A stretch of DNA of 64,000 nt from Weissella minor (GTDB lineage: Bacteria > Bacillota > Bacilli > Lactobacillales > Lactobacillaceae): contig NZ_JQCD01000031.1 of NCBI RefSeq assembly GCF_001437425.1, positions 1 through 64,000 of the forward strand. The letters are read 5' to 3'. Of this stretch, positions 13,128 to 20,952 are shown piece by piece. The translations under genes and the position numbers were made by a program. Position 1 is the stretch's first letter. Every line of letters begins with the position of its first letter. Below the pieces are notes generated by a model. It was not told where the DNA came from. It was given only the letters and a program-made list of their open reading frames with translations, and did not search any database.

Positions 13128-13324
13128 TTTACTCTCCTCATGAACATGTATCAGCGTAGCTTATGCATGATTTATTTATAAATATAAAAAATAATAATAG
13201 TAATAAGGGGTGTGGATACTGTGGATAACCTCTGTGAGAACGATTATACCAATTATTGGTCTATGTGTATTAGTGTGTGGATAACTTTTTAATAAAGACG
13301 CATTTATCCACATGCCTTATTTCA
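13128..13324. other. oriC unwinding module (DUE, DnaA-trio and DnaA boxes)
   Basis: DnaA boxes are seen at 13220-13228 and 13211-13219 (TGTGGATAA, TGTGGATAC), 13276-13284 (TGTGGATAA) and 13304-13312 (TTATCCACA). On the minus strand the pair at 13228-13211 is followed by CCCC (13210-13207), then TTA-TTA-CTA-TTA-TTA-TTT-TTT (13206-13186), then an AT-rich tract to about 13160. That order, boxes then GC step then 3'-(G/A)A(T/A) triplets, is the basal unwinding layout described for Bacillus subtilis. Confidence 0.85.
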
Positions 13325-14731
13325 TTAATTACGTAATTTTTCGCGAATTTCACCAACTTGACGTTGTAATTGTTCATCTTCAGCAATTTGCTTTTCAATC
13401 TTTTCAGTTGAATGCATCACTGTTGTATGATCTTTACCACCAAATGTACGTCCAATTTGTGGAAGCGAATCTTGAGTGAGTTCTCGCGCTAGATACATTG
13501 CAATCTGGCGTGGGACAACAATTTCTTTATTACGCTTTTTTCCATTTAAGTCGCTGACTGTCACATCAAAATAGGTTGCGACAGTATCTTGAATAATGGG
13601 AACAGTAATGGCACGTTGGCGCTTAAAGCTCATTGTTTCAAGAATTGCGCGAGCTGTTTCAACAGTAATTGGTGCTTTACTGAAACGCATTTTACCAACA
13701 ACTTGGTTGAAAACCCCTTCCAAATCACGCACGTTTGTATCAACGGCTGCGGCAATTTCGTCTATGACATCATTTGGAATATTGAGATTTTCTTGTTCAG
13801 ACTTATTACGTAAAATGGCCACACGGGTTGGCAAGTCTGGTTTTGTAATATTGGCTGAATAACCTTGACCAAAGCGGGTTACCAAACGCATTTCTAAGCC
13901 AGGAATTTCTTTTGGTAACTTATCTGACGTTAGGACAATTTGGTTATTTTCACGGGTAATGGCATTAAAAGTATTGAAAAATTCTTCTTGAATTTTTTCT
14001 TTACCAGCTAAAAATTGAACATCATCTACCATTAATAAATCAGTACTACGATACTCACGTTTAAAAGCTTCGGTCGCTTTAGGTCCACGACGAAGGGCTT
14101 CAGTAAAGTCATTAATGAAATCTTCTGTCGTAATGAATTTTACTTTTGCTTCTGGTGAACGCTCAAGGACAGCATTTCCGATTGATTGCATTAAATGGGT
14201 TTTTCCCAATCCAACACCACCGTAAATCAAAAGTGGATTCCACTGCGTACCAGGATTATCGGCAACCGCTTGCGCAACTGAATAAGCTTCACGGTTTTCA
14301 TCTGATGAAACAAAAGTATCGAAACGAAATTCTGGGTTCAGAGTCGCCTTTGTGATGAAATTTGAGGCAAGCGCACTGGCATCATCAGTTTCATTTGATG
14401 TGGTTGTTGCTTGTTCTGAACTAAAATTAAGTTGAGTTGGTTGTGGTTCTATATATGTAACGGACGGTAAAACAAATGTTGGTTGTCCGTTGAGAGACAT
14501 GGTCGCCATCATTGCGGATTGAATGAAAGATTCACGGTAAGAACTTGTATCGCCTTGCCATTCATTTGCAACATCTTCATGGTTACTGGTTAGTTGAAGG
14601 GTAACGGTGTTATTTTCATTCTCAACAACTGCGACTGGTGTCAAACTATCAATGAATGTCGCGAATGAAAATTCGGATGTTGTCTTTCGTAAATCCTCTT
14701 TAATGGCGTTCCAAAGTTGGATAGGATCCAT
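13325..14731 (-). CDS. dnaA: Chromosomal replication initiator DnaA
   Basis: This AAA+ initiator binds DnaA boxes and unwinds oriC. The 468-residue protein shows domain I (MDPIQLWNAI), a low-complexity linker (about 100-125), Walker A GGVGLGKTH at 171-179, Walker B LLMVDDVQFL, and the domain IV box-binding signature GGKDHTTVMHSTEKI. AGGAGG lies 8 bases before the ATG. It is flanked on both sides by DnaA-box arrays. Confidence 0.99.
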   Translation of the reverse strand: MDPIQLWNAIKEDLRKTTSEFSFATFIDSLTPVAVVENENNTVTLQLTSNHEDVANEWQGDTSSYRESFIQSAMMATMSLNGQPTFVLPSVTYIEPQPTQLNFSSEQATTTSNETDDASALASNFITKATLNPEFRFDTFVSSDENREAYSVAQAVADNPGTQWNPLLIYGGVGLGKTHLMQSIGNAVLERSPEAKVKFITTEDFINDFTEALRRGPKATEAFKREYRSTDLLMVDDVQFLAGKEKIQEEFFNTFNAITRENNQIVLTSDKLPKEIPGLEMRLVTRFGQGYSANITKPDLPTRVAILRNKSEQENLNIPNDVIDEIAAAVDTNVRDLEGVFNQVVGKMRFSKAPITVETARAILETMSFKRQRAITVPIIQDTVATYFDVTVSDLNGKKRNKEIVVPRQIAMYLARELTQDSLPQIGRTFGGKDHTTVMHSTEKIEKQIAEDEQLQRQVGEIREKLRN

Positions 14732-15418
14732 TTGGATGACCTCCTAAAAAAGAATTAGCTGGTGAAAAATTAGTTTTCCACAATCTGAATTGTGAATAAA
14801 TCATATCACAGTCAACAATTGTAACAGGGATAATCAGAGTTTTCCACAGCCGAAAAGGCTATAGATAAGGAATAGTGGCGATTTTAAATAACAAAAAGAG
14901 ATATTCACAGGCTGTGGATAAAGTTATCCGACTTCCCACAGGGGTGTGATAAAAAAAATAGCGCTACTTGTGGATGATTGTGGAAAACTCGGATAAAAAT
15001 GAATTTTCCAGAGGTTTTTGTGGATAACCTGTTATTAGTGTAGCAGTCTTTCCAGCAGTTATCCACATATTCACAGAGGGGGTAAATAAAAACTTTCCAC
15101 CACTGTGGATAATGTGGATAACTTGTGGATATTGTGGAAAAACTACATAACACTCTGTTAGGCTGGGTTACTTTGTCCACATAACAGAGCGTTAGTTTTT
15201 GGATAACTTTTCATTTATATATTTTTTTTGCCACCTTTAAGTTTTCTTTATAAATTAATTTGTTACAATAGAATCTAAATTGCTGAAATAATAAATTTAC
15301 ATGTAAACGAGAGTTTTACTTGAATTGTTTTTCTGCCAATGGTATTATGGAGAACGAATTGTGGTTTGGCCTTGCCAACCGCAGGCCAAATCTAACTACG
15401 AATGAGAGGTGTATTCAT
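14732..15418. other. oriC DnaA-box array between dnaA and rpmH
   Basis: This 690-base stretch has no credible gene. Perfect TTATCCACA-type boxes in either orientation lie at 14913-14921, 15019-15027, 15059-15067, 15104-15112 and 15113-15121. Near-matches lie at 14791, 14901, 14969, 14979, 15067, 15124 and 15133. Four boxes run almost head to tail from 15104 to 15141. The rightmost 200 bases are AT-rich and carry the likely rpmH promoter (TACAAT at 15264-15269). Together with the dnaA-dnaN spacer this is the bipartite origin. Confidence 0.92.
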
Positions 15419-15553
15419 ATGAAGCGTACATATCAACCTAAGAAGCGTCATCGCTCACGTGTACATGGTTTTCGTAAGCGCATGAGCACTAGCAACGGAC
15501 GTAAGGTATTAGCACGTCGCCGTCAAAAGGGCCGTAAGGCATTGTCAGCCTAA
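15419..15553 (+). CDS. rpmH: 50S ribosomal protein L34
   Basis: The 44-residue, strongly basic protein reads [18 protein letters not shown] at its start and is unmistakably L34. The start at 15419 is set by AGAGGTG 7 bases upstream. A longer reading from 15320 would add a non-conserved extension. It is the first gene on the rightward arm and co-directional with replication. Confidence 0.97.
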   Translation: MKRTYQPKKRHRSRVHGFRKRMSTSNGRKVLARRRQKGRKALSA

Positions 15554-15593
15554 GTAGGTCATACCTTCAATTAGGAATAACTGATAAATGATT

Positions 15594-15638
15594 CGCGTGG
15601 TGCGGCCAGGAATGGTTGCATCACGCGTTTTCTTTTTG
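15594..15638 (+). terminator. Hairpin with T-run between rpmH and rnpA
   Basis: CGCGTGGTGCGGCC pairs with GGTTGCATCACGCG (15594-15627, three G-U pairs) and is followed by a T-rich tract. It probably attenuates transcription so that the abundant L34 message exceeds rnpA. Confidence 0.75.
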
Positions 15639-15655
15639 TCTTGATGGAGGAAAAA

Positions 15656-16039
15656 ATGAGAAAAAGTTATCGTGTTAAGACAGAAGCTGATTTTCAAAAG
15701 GTTTTTGATCAACATAACTCGGTTGCCAACAAAATGTTTATTGTTTATACCATGAAACGTGAACAACCCACCCATTTTCGCTTAGGCATTTCAATTTCTA
15801 AGAAAGTGGGATTGCGAGGACATGAACGCGTTTGGGTTAAACGTCGTATTCGTCAAAGTGTTTTAGAATTTAAACCACGTTTGCGTCAGGATATGGATAT
15901 TTTGGTAATTGCACGGCCGAGTGCACATGATCAAGACATGGCGATTATTAAGAAGAATTTAGAACATGTATTTAATTTGGCGCATCTCTTTGTTGATGAA
16001 CAACAAGATGAGATGTCAGCTGATATAACGGAGAATTAA
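15656..16039 (+). CDS. rnpA: Ribonuclease P protein component
   Basis: This is the protein subunit of RNase P, which matures tRNA 5' ends. The RNR-type signature is seen in the basic helix [12 protein letters not shown], preceded by GISISKKVG. The start at 15656 (127 residues) is set by GGAGG at 15646-15650, 5 bases upstream. It ends 3 bases before yidC. Confidence 0.96.
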   Translation: MRKSYRVKTEADFQKVFDQHNSVANKMFIVYTMKREQPTHFRLGISISKKVGLRGHERVWVKRRIRQSVLEFKPRLRQDMDILVIARPSAHDQDMAIIKKNLEHVFNLAHLFVDEQQDEMSADITEN

Positions 16040-16042
16040 TAG

Positions 16043-16882
16043 ATGATGAATACAGTCAAGAAGTTTATAGCGATGCGTTCATTTCCAGTTGCCGTTATTG
16101 CGTTAATCATCATGGTGATTGCAGGTGTTACGTATACGGGACCTGCTAACTCAGGAACTGGATTATGGAGTGGTATCATTGTTGGTGCTGTTTCACGTTC
16201 AATTTTGGGTGTGTCATCATGGTTAGGTAATAGCTATGGACTTGGAATTATTGTTTATACAATTTTGATTCGTTTGTTGATTTTGCCTTTGATGGCAAAT
16301 CAAACTGAATCAATGGTTAAAATGCAAGAGATTCAACCCCAGTTACAAGCTTTACAGAAGAAATATTCATCACGTGATCAAGAATCAATGATGGCTATGC
16401 AAGCCGAACAAAAGGCGTTGTATAAGGAAGCAAATGTAAGTCCGTTTGCTAGTTTCCTACCATTGTTGGTTCAATTACCAATTTTGATGGCTTTGTATTC
16501 AGCCATTCAAACAACAAAAATTTTGCAACAAGGAACTTTTTTGTGGGTTCAATTAGGTGATCGTGATCCTTACTTCATTTTGCCAATTTTGGCGGCTGCA
16601 TTTACGTTCCTTTCATCATATCTTGTGATGATGGGACAACCAGAAAAGAATACCATGACAACGGCAATGACATTCTTGATGCCACTTATGATTTTCTTCT
16701 TTGCGATTAATGTACCATCAGTGCTTTCACTTTACTGGGTGGTTTCAAATGCGTTCCAAGTAGCACAAACTTGGACCTTACAGAATCCATTTAAGCTACG
16801 TGCACAGCGTCAAGCTAAAAAAGATGCTGAAAAGGCGCGTGAACGTGCCATTCGAAAGGCAAAGCGTTCAAAAAAGCGTTAA
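16043..16882 (+). CDS. yidC: Membrane protein insertase YidC
   Basis: This insertase folds membrane proteins with or without Sec. The 279-residue protein has an N-terminal hydrophobic segment and then the conserved five-helix core. The groove Arg lies in YTILIRLLILPL and the coiled hairpin is around QPQLQALQKKYSSRD. The C-terminus is highly basic. Most Gram-positive YidC proteins are lipoproteins, but the first segment here (IAGVTYTG) has no lipobox cysteine. Two ATGs in tandem leave the start uncertain by one codon. The jag gene usual after yidC is not here. Confidence 0.95.
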   Translation: MMNTVKKFIAMRSFPVAVIALIIMVIAGVTYTGPANSGTGLWSGIIVGAVSRSILGVSSWLGNSYGLGIIVYTILIRLLILPLMANQTESMVKMQEIQPQLQALQKKYSSRDQESMMAMQAEQKALYKEANVSPFASFLPLLVQLPILMALYSAIQTTKILQQGTFLWVQLGDRDPYFILPILAAAFTFLSSYLVMMGQPEKNTMTTAMTFLMPLMIFFFAINVPSVLSLYWVVSNAFQVAQTWTLQNPFKLRAQRQAKKDAEKARERAIRKAKRSKKR

Positions 16883-16897
16883 ACTAAAAAATAAAAC

Positions 16898-16930
16898 AAG
16901 GTTGGTTTTTAATTAAACTAGCCTTTTTTA
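16898..16930 (+). terminator. Terminator after yidC
   Basis: AAGGTTGGTTT pairs with AAACTAGCCTT with G-U pairs and is followed by T residues. Confidence 0.75.
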
Positions 16931-17000
16931 TTTAAGGTCTAAAACAGTTTGTTGCTGTATTGTGATAAAATAAAGTGATGAAATTTTAAGGGGTCACAAA

Positions 17001-17621
17001 ATGAAATTTATAAAAAGTGTATTATCATGGATTATACCAATTGCCCTTGGTTTAGGGATTGCAATTGGGATTAATCATTATGTTGCTGGATTAGTTCGTG
17101 TTGATGGAACATCAATGGCACCCAACCTGGCTAATAACGAACGTGTTATGCAGTTAGTTAATGGTGAAGTTCGCCATGGAAGCGTTGTTGTATTTAAGGC
17201 CAAAGGTCAAGATCCAGATGTTAAGGATGACAAGAAATACGTTAAGCGTGTTATTGGAATGCCTGGAGATACAGTCAGTGCTAAAGATGGTGAAATCAAA
17301 GTTAATGGAAAGGTGATTAACCAAGACTACATTAACGAAAGTGAACAATATGCGACAAATTTCCCTGGACCTGTTGAAATCGGGAACTGGTCAAGTTTGG
17401 AACAATTGGGAAACAAGATGGATTGGCAACGGGATAAGACAGTTAAAATTCCTAAGGGTCAATACTTTGTTCTAGGTGATAACCGAGCTGTTTCTAATGA
17501 TTCACGTTATTGGGGATTTGTAGACGCATCATCTGTAACAGGTGTTGTTAAGGTGCCTTTCTGGGATAATGCTGATAAGAAGGAAGCCGTTAATACGCAA
17601 TGGAAGAACTTCTTTGAATAA
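17001..17621 (+). CDS. lepB: Signal peptidase I
   Basis: This enzyme cleaves signal peptides of exported proteins outside the membrane. The 206-residue protein has one N-terminal membrane helix (about 8-28), the nucleophile Ser in DGTSMAPNL, the general-base Lys in YVKRVIGMPGDTV, and the box GDNRAVSNDSRYWG. AAGGGG precedes the ATG. Monocistronic with a strong terminator. Confidence 0.96.
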   Translation: MKFIKSVLSWIIPIALGLGIAIGINHYVAGLVRVDGTSMAPNLANNERVMQLVNGEVRHGSVVVFKAKGQDPDVKDDKKYVKRVIGMPGDTVSAKDGEIKVNGKVINQDYINESEQYATNFPGPVEIGNWSSLEQLGNKMDWQRDKTVKIPKGQYFVLGDNRAVSNDSRYWGFVDASSVTGVVKVPFWDNADKKEAVNTQWKNFFE

Positions 17622-17627
17622 ATATTA

Positions 17628-17662
17628 AAAAGCGTGTAACACTTGGTGTTACACGCTTTTTT
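17628..17662 (+). terminator. Terminator after signal peptidase gene
   Basis: AAAGCGTGTAACA pairs with TGTTACACGCTTT around CTTGG and is followed by six T residues. Confidence 0.9.
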
Positions 17663-17680
17663 GTTTGAATTTATATAGAA

Positions 17681-17696
17681 TGTTTCATGTGAAACA
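17681..17696. other. parS-like palindrome 1
   Basis: TGTTTCATGTGAAACA is the reverse complement of TGTTTCACATGAAACA. It differs from the parS consensus TGTTTCACGTGAAACA by one core base. It sits between convergent genes. Confidence 0.6.
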
Positions 17697-17698
17697 CA

Positions 17699-18382
17699 TC
17701 AGTTTTTGGGAATAATCAATGCATGTTCATCATCAGTAATGATTTTTAATGGTAACTGAAACGTTTTGGATAGTAAAGTTTCATCAAGCATATCGTGAGA
17801 TTTTCCAATGGTTAATTGTTGCTGATTAATTAGCCAAATATTGTCGCTGTAATTATATGCTTGTGTGAGATCGTGTAAGATCATCAAGACGGTGAATTGA
17901 CGTTTGCGTTGCAATACCGTTAATGCGTTTAAAAAGGTTTGTTGATATCTCAAATCTAAATATGTTGTGGGTTCATCTAGCAGCAATAAGTCAGGTTCTT
18001 GATGTAGCACATAACCCAGCCAGACCAATTGACGTTGACCACCTGATAGATAGTCGATTTGTGTATCGAGTAAATCAGTTAAATGCAATAACTCTAAGAC
18101 CTCGGTATCAAGTGTATCGCGTTGAATTGTTAATAATTCGCGAACTGTGAGTGGTTCAAAAAGTTCGTTTTGTTGCGCTAGTAGTGCAATGTTATCAGGA
18201 ATACCTGTAATGGTACCGCTTTGCGGTTGGTAACTCTCAATAATAAGTTTAAACAAAGTAGATTTACCGATGCCGTTTGGGCCAATTAAGCAGGTTATTT
18301 CATGATCAATTAAACTGGCAGATATATCAGTGAAAATGCTTTTTTCATTGACGGCATACGAAACGTGATCAAAATTAAGCAT
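17699..18382 (-). CDS. Iron/heme ABC transporter ATP-binding protein
   Basis: This is the energising subunit of a FecCD/BtuCD-type importer. The 227-residue protein has Walker A GPNGIGKST, signature LSGGQRQLV, Walker B LLLLDEPTTYLDL and the switch His in LILHDLTQA. Its start overlaps the permease stop by 8 bases, so coupling is likely. It is the last gene of the five-gene heme operon, on the minus strand. Confidence 0.92.
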   Translation of the reverse strand: MLNFDHVSYAVNEKSIFTDISASLIDHEITCLIGPNGIGKSTLFKLIIESYQPQSGTITGIPDNIALLAQQNELFEPLTVRELLTIQRDTLDTEVLELLHLTDLLDTQIDYLSGGQRQLVWLGYVLHQEPDLLLLDEPTTYLDLRYQQTFLNALTVLQRKRQFTVLMILHDLTQAYNYSDNIWLINQQQLTIGKSHDMLDETLLSKTFQLPLKIITDDEHALIIPKN

Positions 18383-19313
18383 GTTTTCTGCCTCCCTTAA
18401 TTAATAATAAGACAAATAAAGGGCCGCTAATAGCTAATAATACGGCACTTGTTGGTAATTCTGTCGGTGCAACAATTGTACGAGCAAGTGTATCGGCATT
18501 TAACAAAAGTAAACTCCCCCATAATGCTGTCGGTGCGAATAAGGCTTGTGATTTAGCATGTGGAGCCATTAAACGTGACATTTGAGGTAATACAGCACCG
18601 AGGAAGAAAATGACGCCTAACAAGCCTGTAACGGCTCCAGCCCACATACCTACGATACATAAAACAAAATAAAGCAAACGGTTTTCAGGAACTTTTAGTA
18701 ATCGTAATTGTTCTGATGAAAGTGCAAAATATTTTAATTGAGGCCAAACGATAATGAGCAACATGAGTCCAAGGACGAGAACAATTAATAATTGCCAAGT
18801 CTGCCCCCAAGTCACCGTACTAAGGCTTGGTAGTGGAACGCCGAAGCCTTCGCTGGTTAATTGTGTGAGTGATTGGAAAGTCATGGCTGTTGCAATCCCA
18901 ACCAAAATAAGTTGCATCGTTGAACGTTGCTTAGGAATGACGACACGCCAACCAATTAAAAGGACCATGCCACAAATAGCAGCAATGACGACATTTAAAT
19001 GAGTTAGGGCCGGAATTAAAACAATTAGGCAAAGTGTTAAAAATTGAGATCCATTCATAATACCTAAAATGGAAGCGTCGACTAGATGATTTCTAAGCAC
19101 TAATTGTAGTAGATTACCGCTTAAGCCGATCATGGCGCCACCAACAACGGCGACAATAATACGCGGTAGTCGATAATTAATTGCCAATTTTAGCGCATCC
19201 GGATCGCCTTGGAGTAATGCGGTAAGTGATAGATGCGTGCTTCCTAACAATAAAGCCGCCCCTACACTAATGATAAGGGCGACTGCTAGGATGCCATTAT
19301 ATGCTTTATGCAT
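18375..19313 (-). CDS. Iron/heme ABC transporter permease, FecCD family
   Basis: This 312-residue membrane protein has about nine hydrophobic segments. Its family signatures RLPRIIVAVVGGAMIGLSG and GAVTGLLGVIFFLGAVLPQMSR are typical of siderophore and heme importers (IsdF/HrtB-unrelated class II permeases). It lies between the binding protein and the ATPase genes, giving the usual importer order. Heme rather than siderophore is inferred from the NEAT genes upstream. Confidence 0.92.
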   Translation of the reverse strand: MHKAYNGILAVALIISVGAALLLGSTHLSLTALLQGDPDALKLAINYRLPRIIVAVVGGAMIGLSGNLLQLVLRNHLVDASILGIMNGSQFLTLCLIVLIPALTHLNVVIAAICGMVLLIGWRVVIPKQRSTMQLILVGIATAMTFQSLTQLTSEGFGVPLPSLSTVTWGQTWQLLIVLVLGLMLLIIVWPQLKYFALSSEQLRLLKVPENRLLYFVLCIVGMWAGAVTGLLGVIFFLGAVLPQMSRLMAPHAKSQALFAPTALWGSLLLLNADTLARTIVAPTELPTSAVLLAISGPLFVLLLIKGGRKHA

Positions 19314-19334
19314 AATATGATAGCGCTCCTTTTT

Positions 19335-20225
19335 TTAATTGTCTGCTTCAGCTAGCCAGTCTTGAATTTGCTTAAATGCTTTAGGCGCGTTCAAGTTAGC
19401 GGTCATACTGAAAGTAGGTTCTTTAGCTTGGTAAACATGATTATTTTTGACAGCTTTAATATCCTGCCATTGTTCAGATTTAAATTGATTTGTAAAACTT
19501 TCAAAGACGCTTTTATCCATCGCATGAGCCATTGTGATAATGACGTCTGGTTGTTCTTGGGCAATGTCTTCAACATTGGCTTGGACGTAATCGCTTTTAT
19601 CTTTGCTAGTTGTCACAACAGTACCACCGGCACGTTCGATTAAGTCTCCGACATAGCTATATTTCGTACCAGCTAAGTAAGAACCACCAGGCATCCCCAT
19701 CAAAAGTAGTACTTTTGGATGTTGTTCTGTCTTAGTGTCTTGTAAATCGAGTGTTTCCTTTAGGGCATTAGCTTCTTTTGGTTTATCAAAAGTTTCGCCA
19801 AGGCTGGTAATGCTGTTTTGCAAATCGGACACAGTTTTGAAGTTAAGGACTTCGGTATGAATATCATCACTAGCCAACTTCTTTTGATAATCGTCTACTA
19901 AACCAGAGTCAACATAGACGGCATCTGGTTTAAGTGAAACAATTTTCTCAATATTTGGTGATACGTGGTTACCCACTTCAGGTAAATCGGCATAACGCTT
20001 AGGAACGTCTTGCTTTGATCCCGGTGTGGCAACACCAACGACACTTTTAATACCTAATTTATCAAATACTTGTGATTGTGCATTCGTTGTCGTTACAACG
20101 CGTTTGAATTCGGTTGCTTGATTAGCTGAATTGGCGTGGCTATAAGCCACCCAGAGCCACCCGCCACCGAGGATGAGCAACAACACGAAGCATAATGATA
20201 ATAGGCGTAATTGCTTTTTTGTCAT
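19335..20225 (-). CDS. Heme/iron ABC substrate-binding protein (IsdE-like)
   Basis: This is a class III periplasmic-binding-fold protein (KRVVTTTNAQSQVFDKLGI, LPEVGNHVSPNIEKIVSLKPDAV split over two motifs). The start at 20225 (296 residues) leaves 1 base after the NEAT gene stop and has AGAAG upstream. The ATG at 20267 would run into the previous gene. IsdE is normally a lipoprotein. Here the only early Cys comes before the hydrophobic stretch, so there is no lipobox and the protein is predicted to be anchored by an uncleaved N-terminal helix. It would pass heme from the NEAT proteins to the permease. Confidence 0.85.
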   Translation of the reverse strand: MTKKQLRLLSLCFVLLLILGGGWLWVAYSHANSANQATEFKRVVTTTNAQSQVFDKLGIKSVVGVATPGSKQDVPKRYADLPEVGNHVSPNIEKIVSLKPDAVYVDSGLVDDYQKKLASDDIHTEVLNFKTVSDLQNSITSLGETFDKPKEANALKETLDLQDTKTEQHPKVLLLMGMPGGSYLAGTKYSYVGDLIERAGGTVVTTSKDKSDYVQANVEDIAQEQPDVIITMAHAMDKSVFESFTNQFKSEQWQDIKAVKNNHVYQAKEPTFSMTANLNAPKAFKQIQDWLAEADN

Positions 20226-20226
20226 G

Positions 20227-20943
20227 TTACTTCTTTCTTGATTTGAACCAAATTGTACCAATGGCACCGACTACACCAAGTCCAAGCCCTGTACCAATGA
20301 CCATCCCAATTTGTTTAAGGGAATCATCTTTGGTGTTGGCATTATTTTCGGTATTTTTTGAAGCAGCGGCAACACTTGCGCTGTCACTAGATTGTGTGTC
20401 GGAACTGGCAGCCTCAGATTGATCATTTTTATCAGCATCATCTGCTTCATTTTGATTGTCTTCTGAGGACTCAGATGATGATTTCTCAGCATCAGGAGCA
20501 GGAATTGAACTAGCATCTAGTTGTAAACCAACATTGTACGTATGATGGTAGTCAATATTATCGACATCAACTTTAATCACTGCATTATGGCGTTCAGTTA
20601 AATCATTGGTTTGATAACTGTAAGTGACTGTTTGTGAATCGCCATTGTCGACTTGTGAGACATTGGCACCGCCGCCATCGATACTTAAAATTTGAACTGG
20701 GAAATTACCGAGTTTCTTATCAGTAGTGATGGTTGATGTCACGACATAAGTTCCATCGCCATTATCGACGACATTAGCTGAATTTGAAAAATACGACGCA
20801 GCATAAGAAGTTTGTCCCGTCCCATCTTTTAAGACCGCAAGCGGAACAGTGTAATTATCGGCATGTACGTTGGGTGTCCATGCAACTAGCATGAATAAAC
20901 TACTTAGGAAAAGGACAACTAGATATTTTTTATTAAAATACAT
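20227..20943 (-). CDS. Heme-binding NEAT-domain surface protein with C-terminal anchor
   Basis: The 238-residue protein has a signal peptide (about 1-29, cleavage after VHA), one NEAT domain (about 30-145), an acidic Ser/Asp/Glu/Gln-rich stalk (about 148-205), and a C-terminal membrane helix followed by FKSRKK. The canonical heme-iron Tyr motif YxxxY is present as YHHTY at 132-136. There is no LPXTG, so it is membrane-anchored rather than sortase-linked, as in IsdC/IsdX-like relays of other Gram-positives. It is second gene of the heme operon, 9 bases after the three-NEAT gene. Confidence 0.88.
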   Translation of the reverse strand: MYFNKKYLVVLFLSSLFMLVAWTPNVHADNYTVPLAVLKDGTGQTSYAASYFSNSANVVDNGDGTYVVTSTITTDKKLGNFPVQILSIDGGGANVSQVDNGDSQTVTYSYQTNDLTERHNAVIKVDVDNIDYHHTYNVGLQLDASSIPAPDAEKSSSESSEDNQNEADDADKNDQSEAASSDTQSSDSASVAAASKNTENNANTKDDSLKQIGMVIGTGLGLGVVGAIGTIWFKSRKK

Positions 20944-20952
20944 AACGCTCCT

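Noticed and set aside
14905-15180. Open frame of 91 codons on the minus strand inside the origin
   Set aside because: It is made of DnaA boxes read as codons, has no good ribosome binding site and lies in the expected oriC spacer.
15320-15418. N-terminal extension of ribosomal protein L34
   Set aside because: L34 is 44 residues everywhere. The binding site AGAGGTG sits right before the ATG at 15419.
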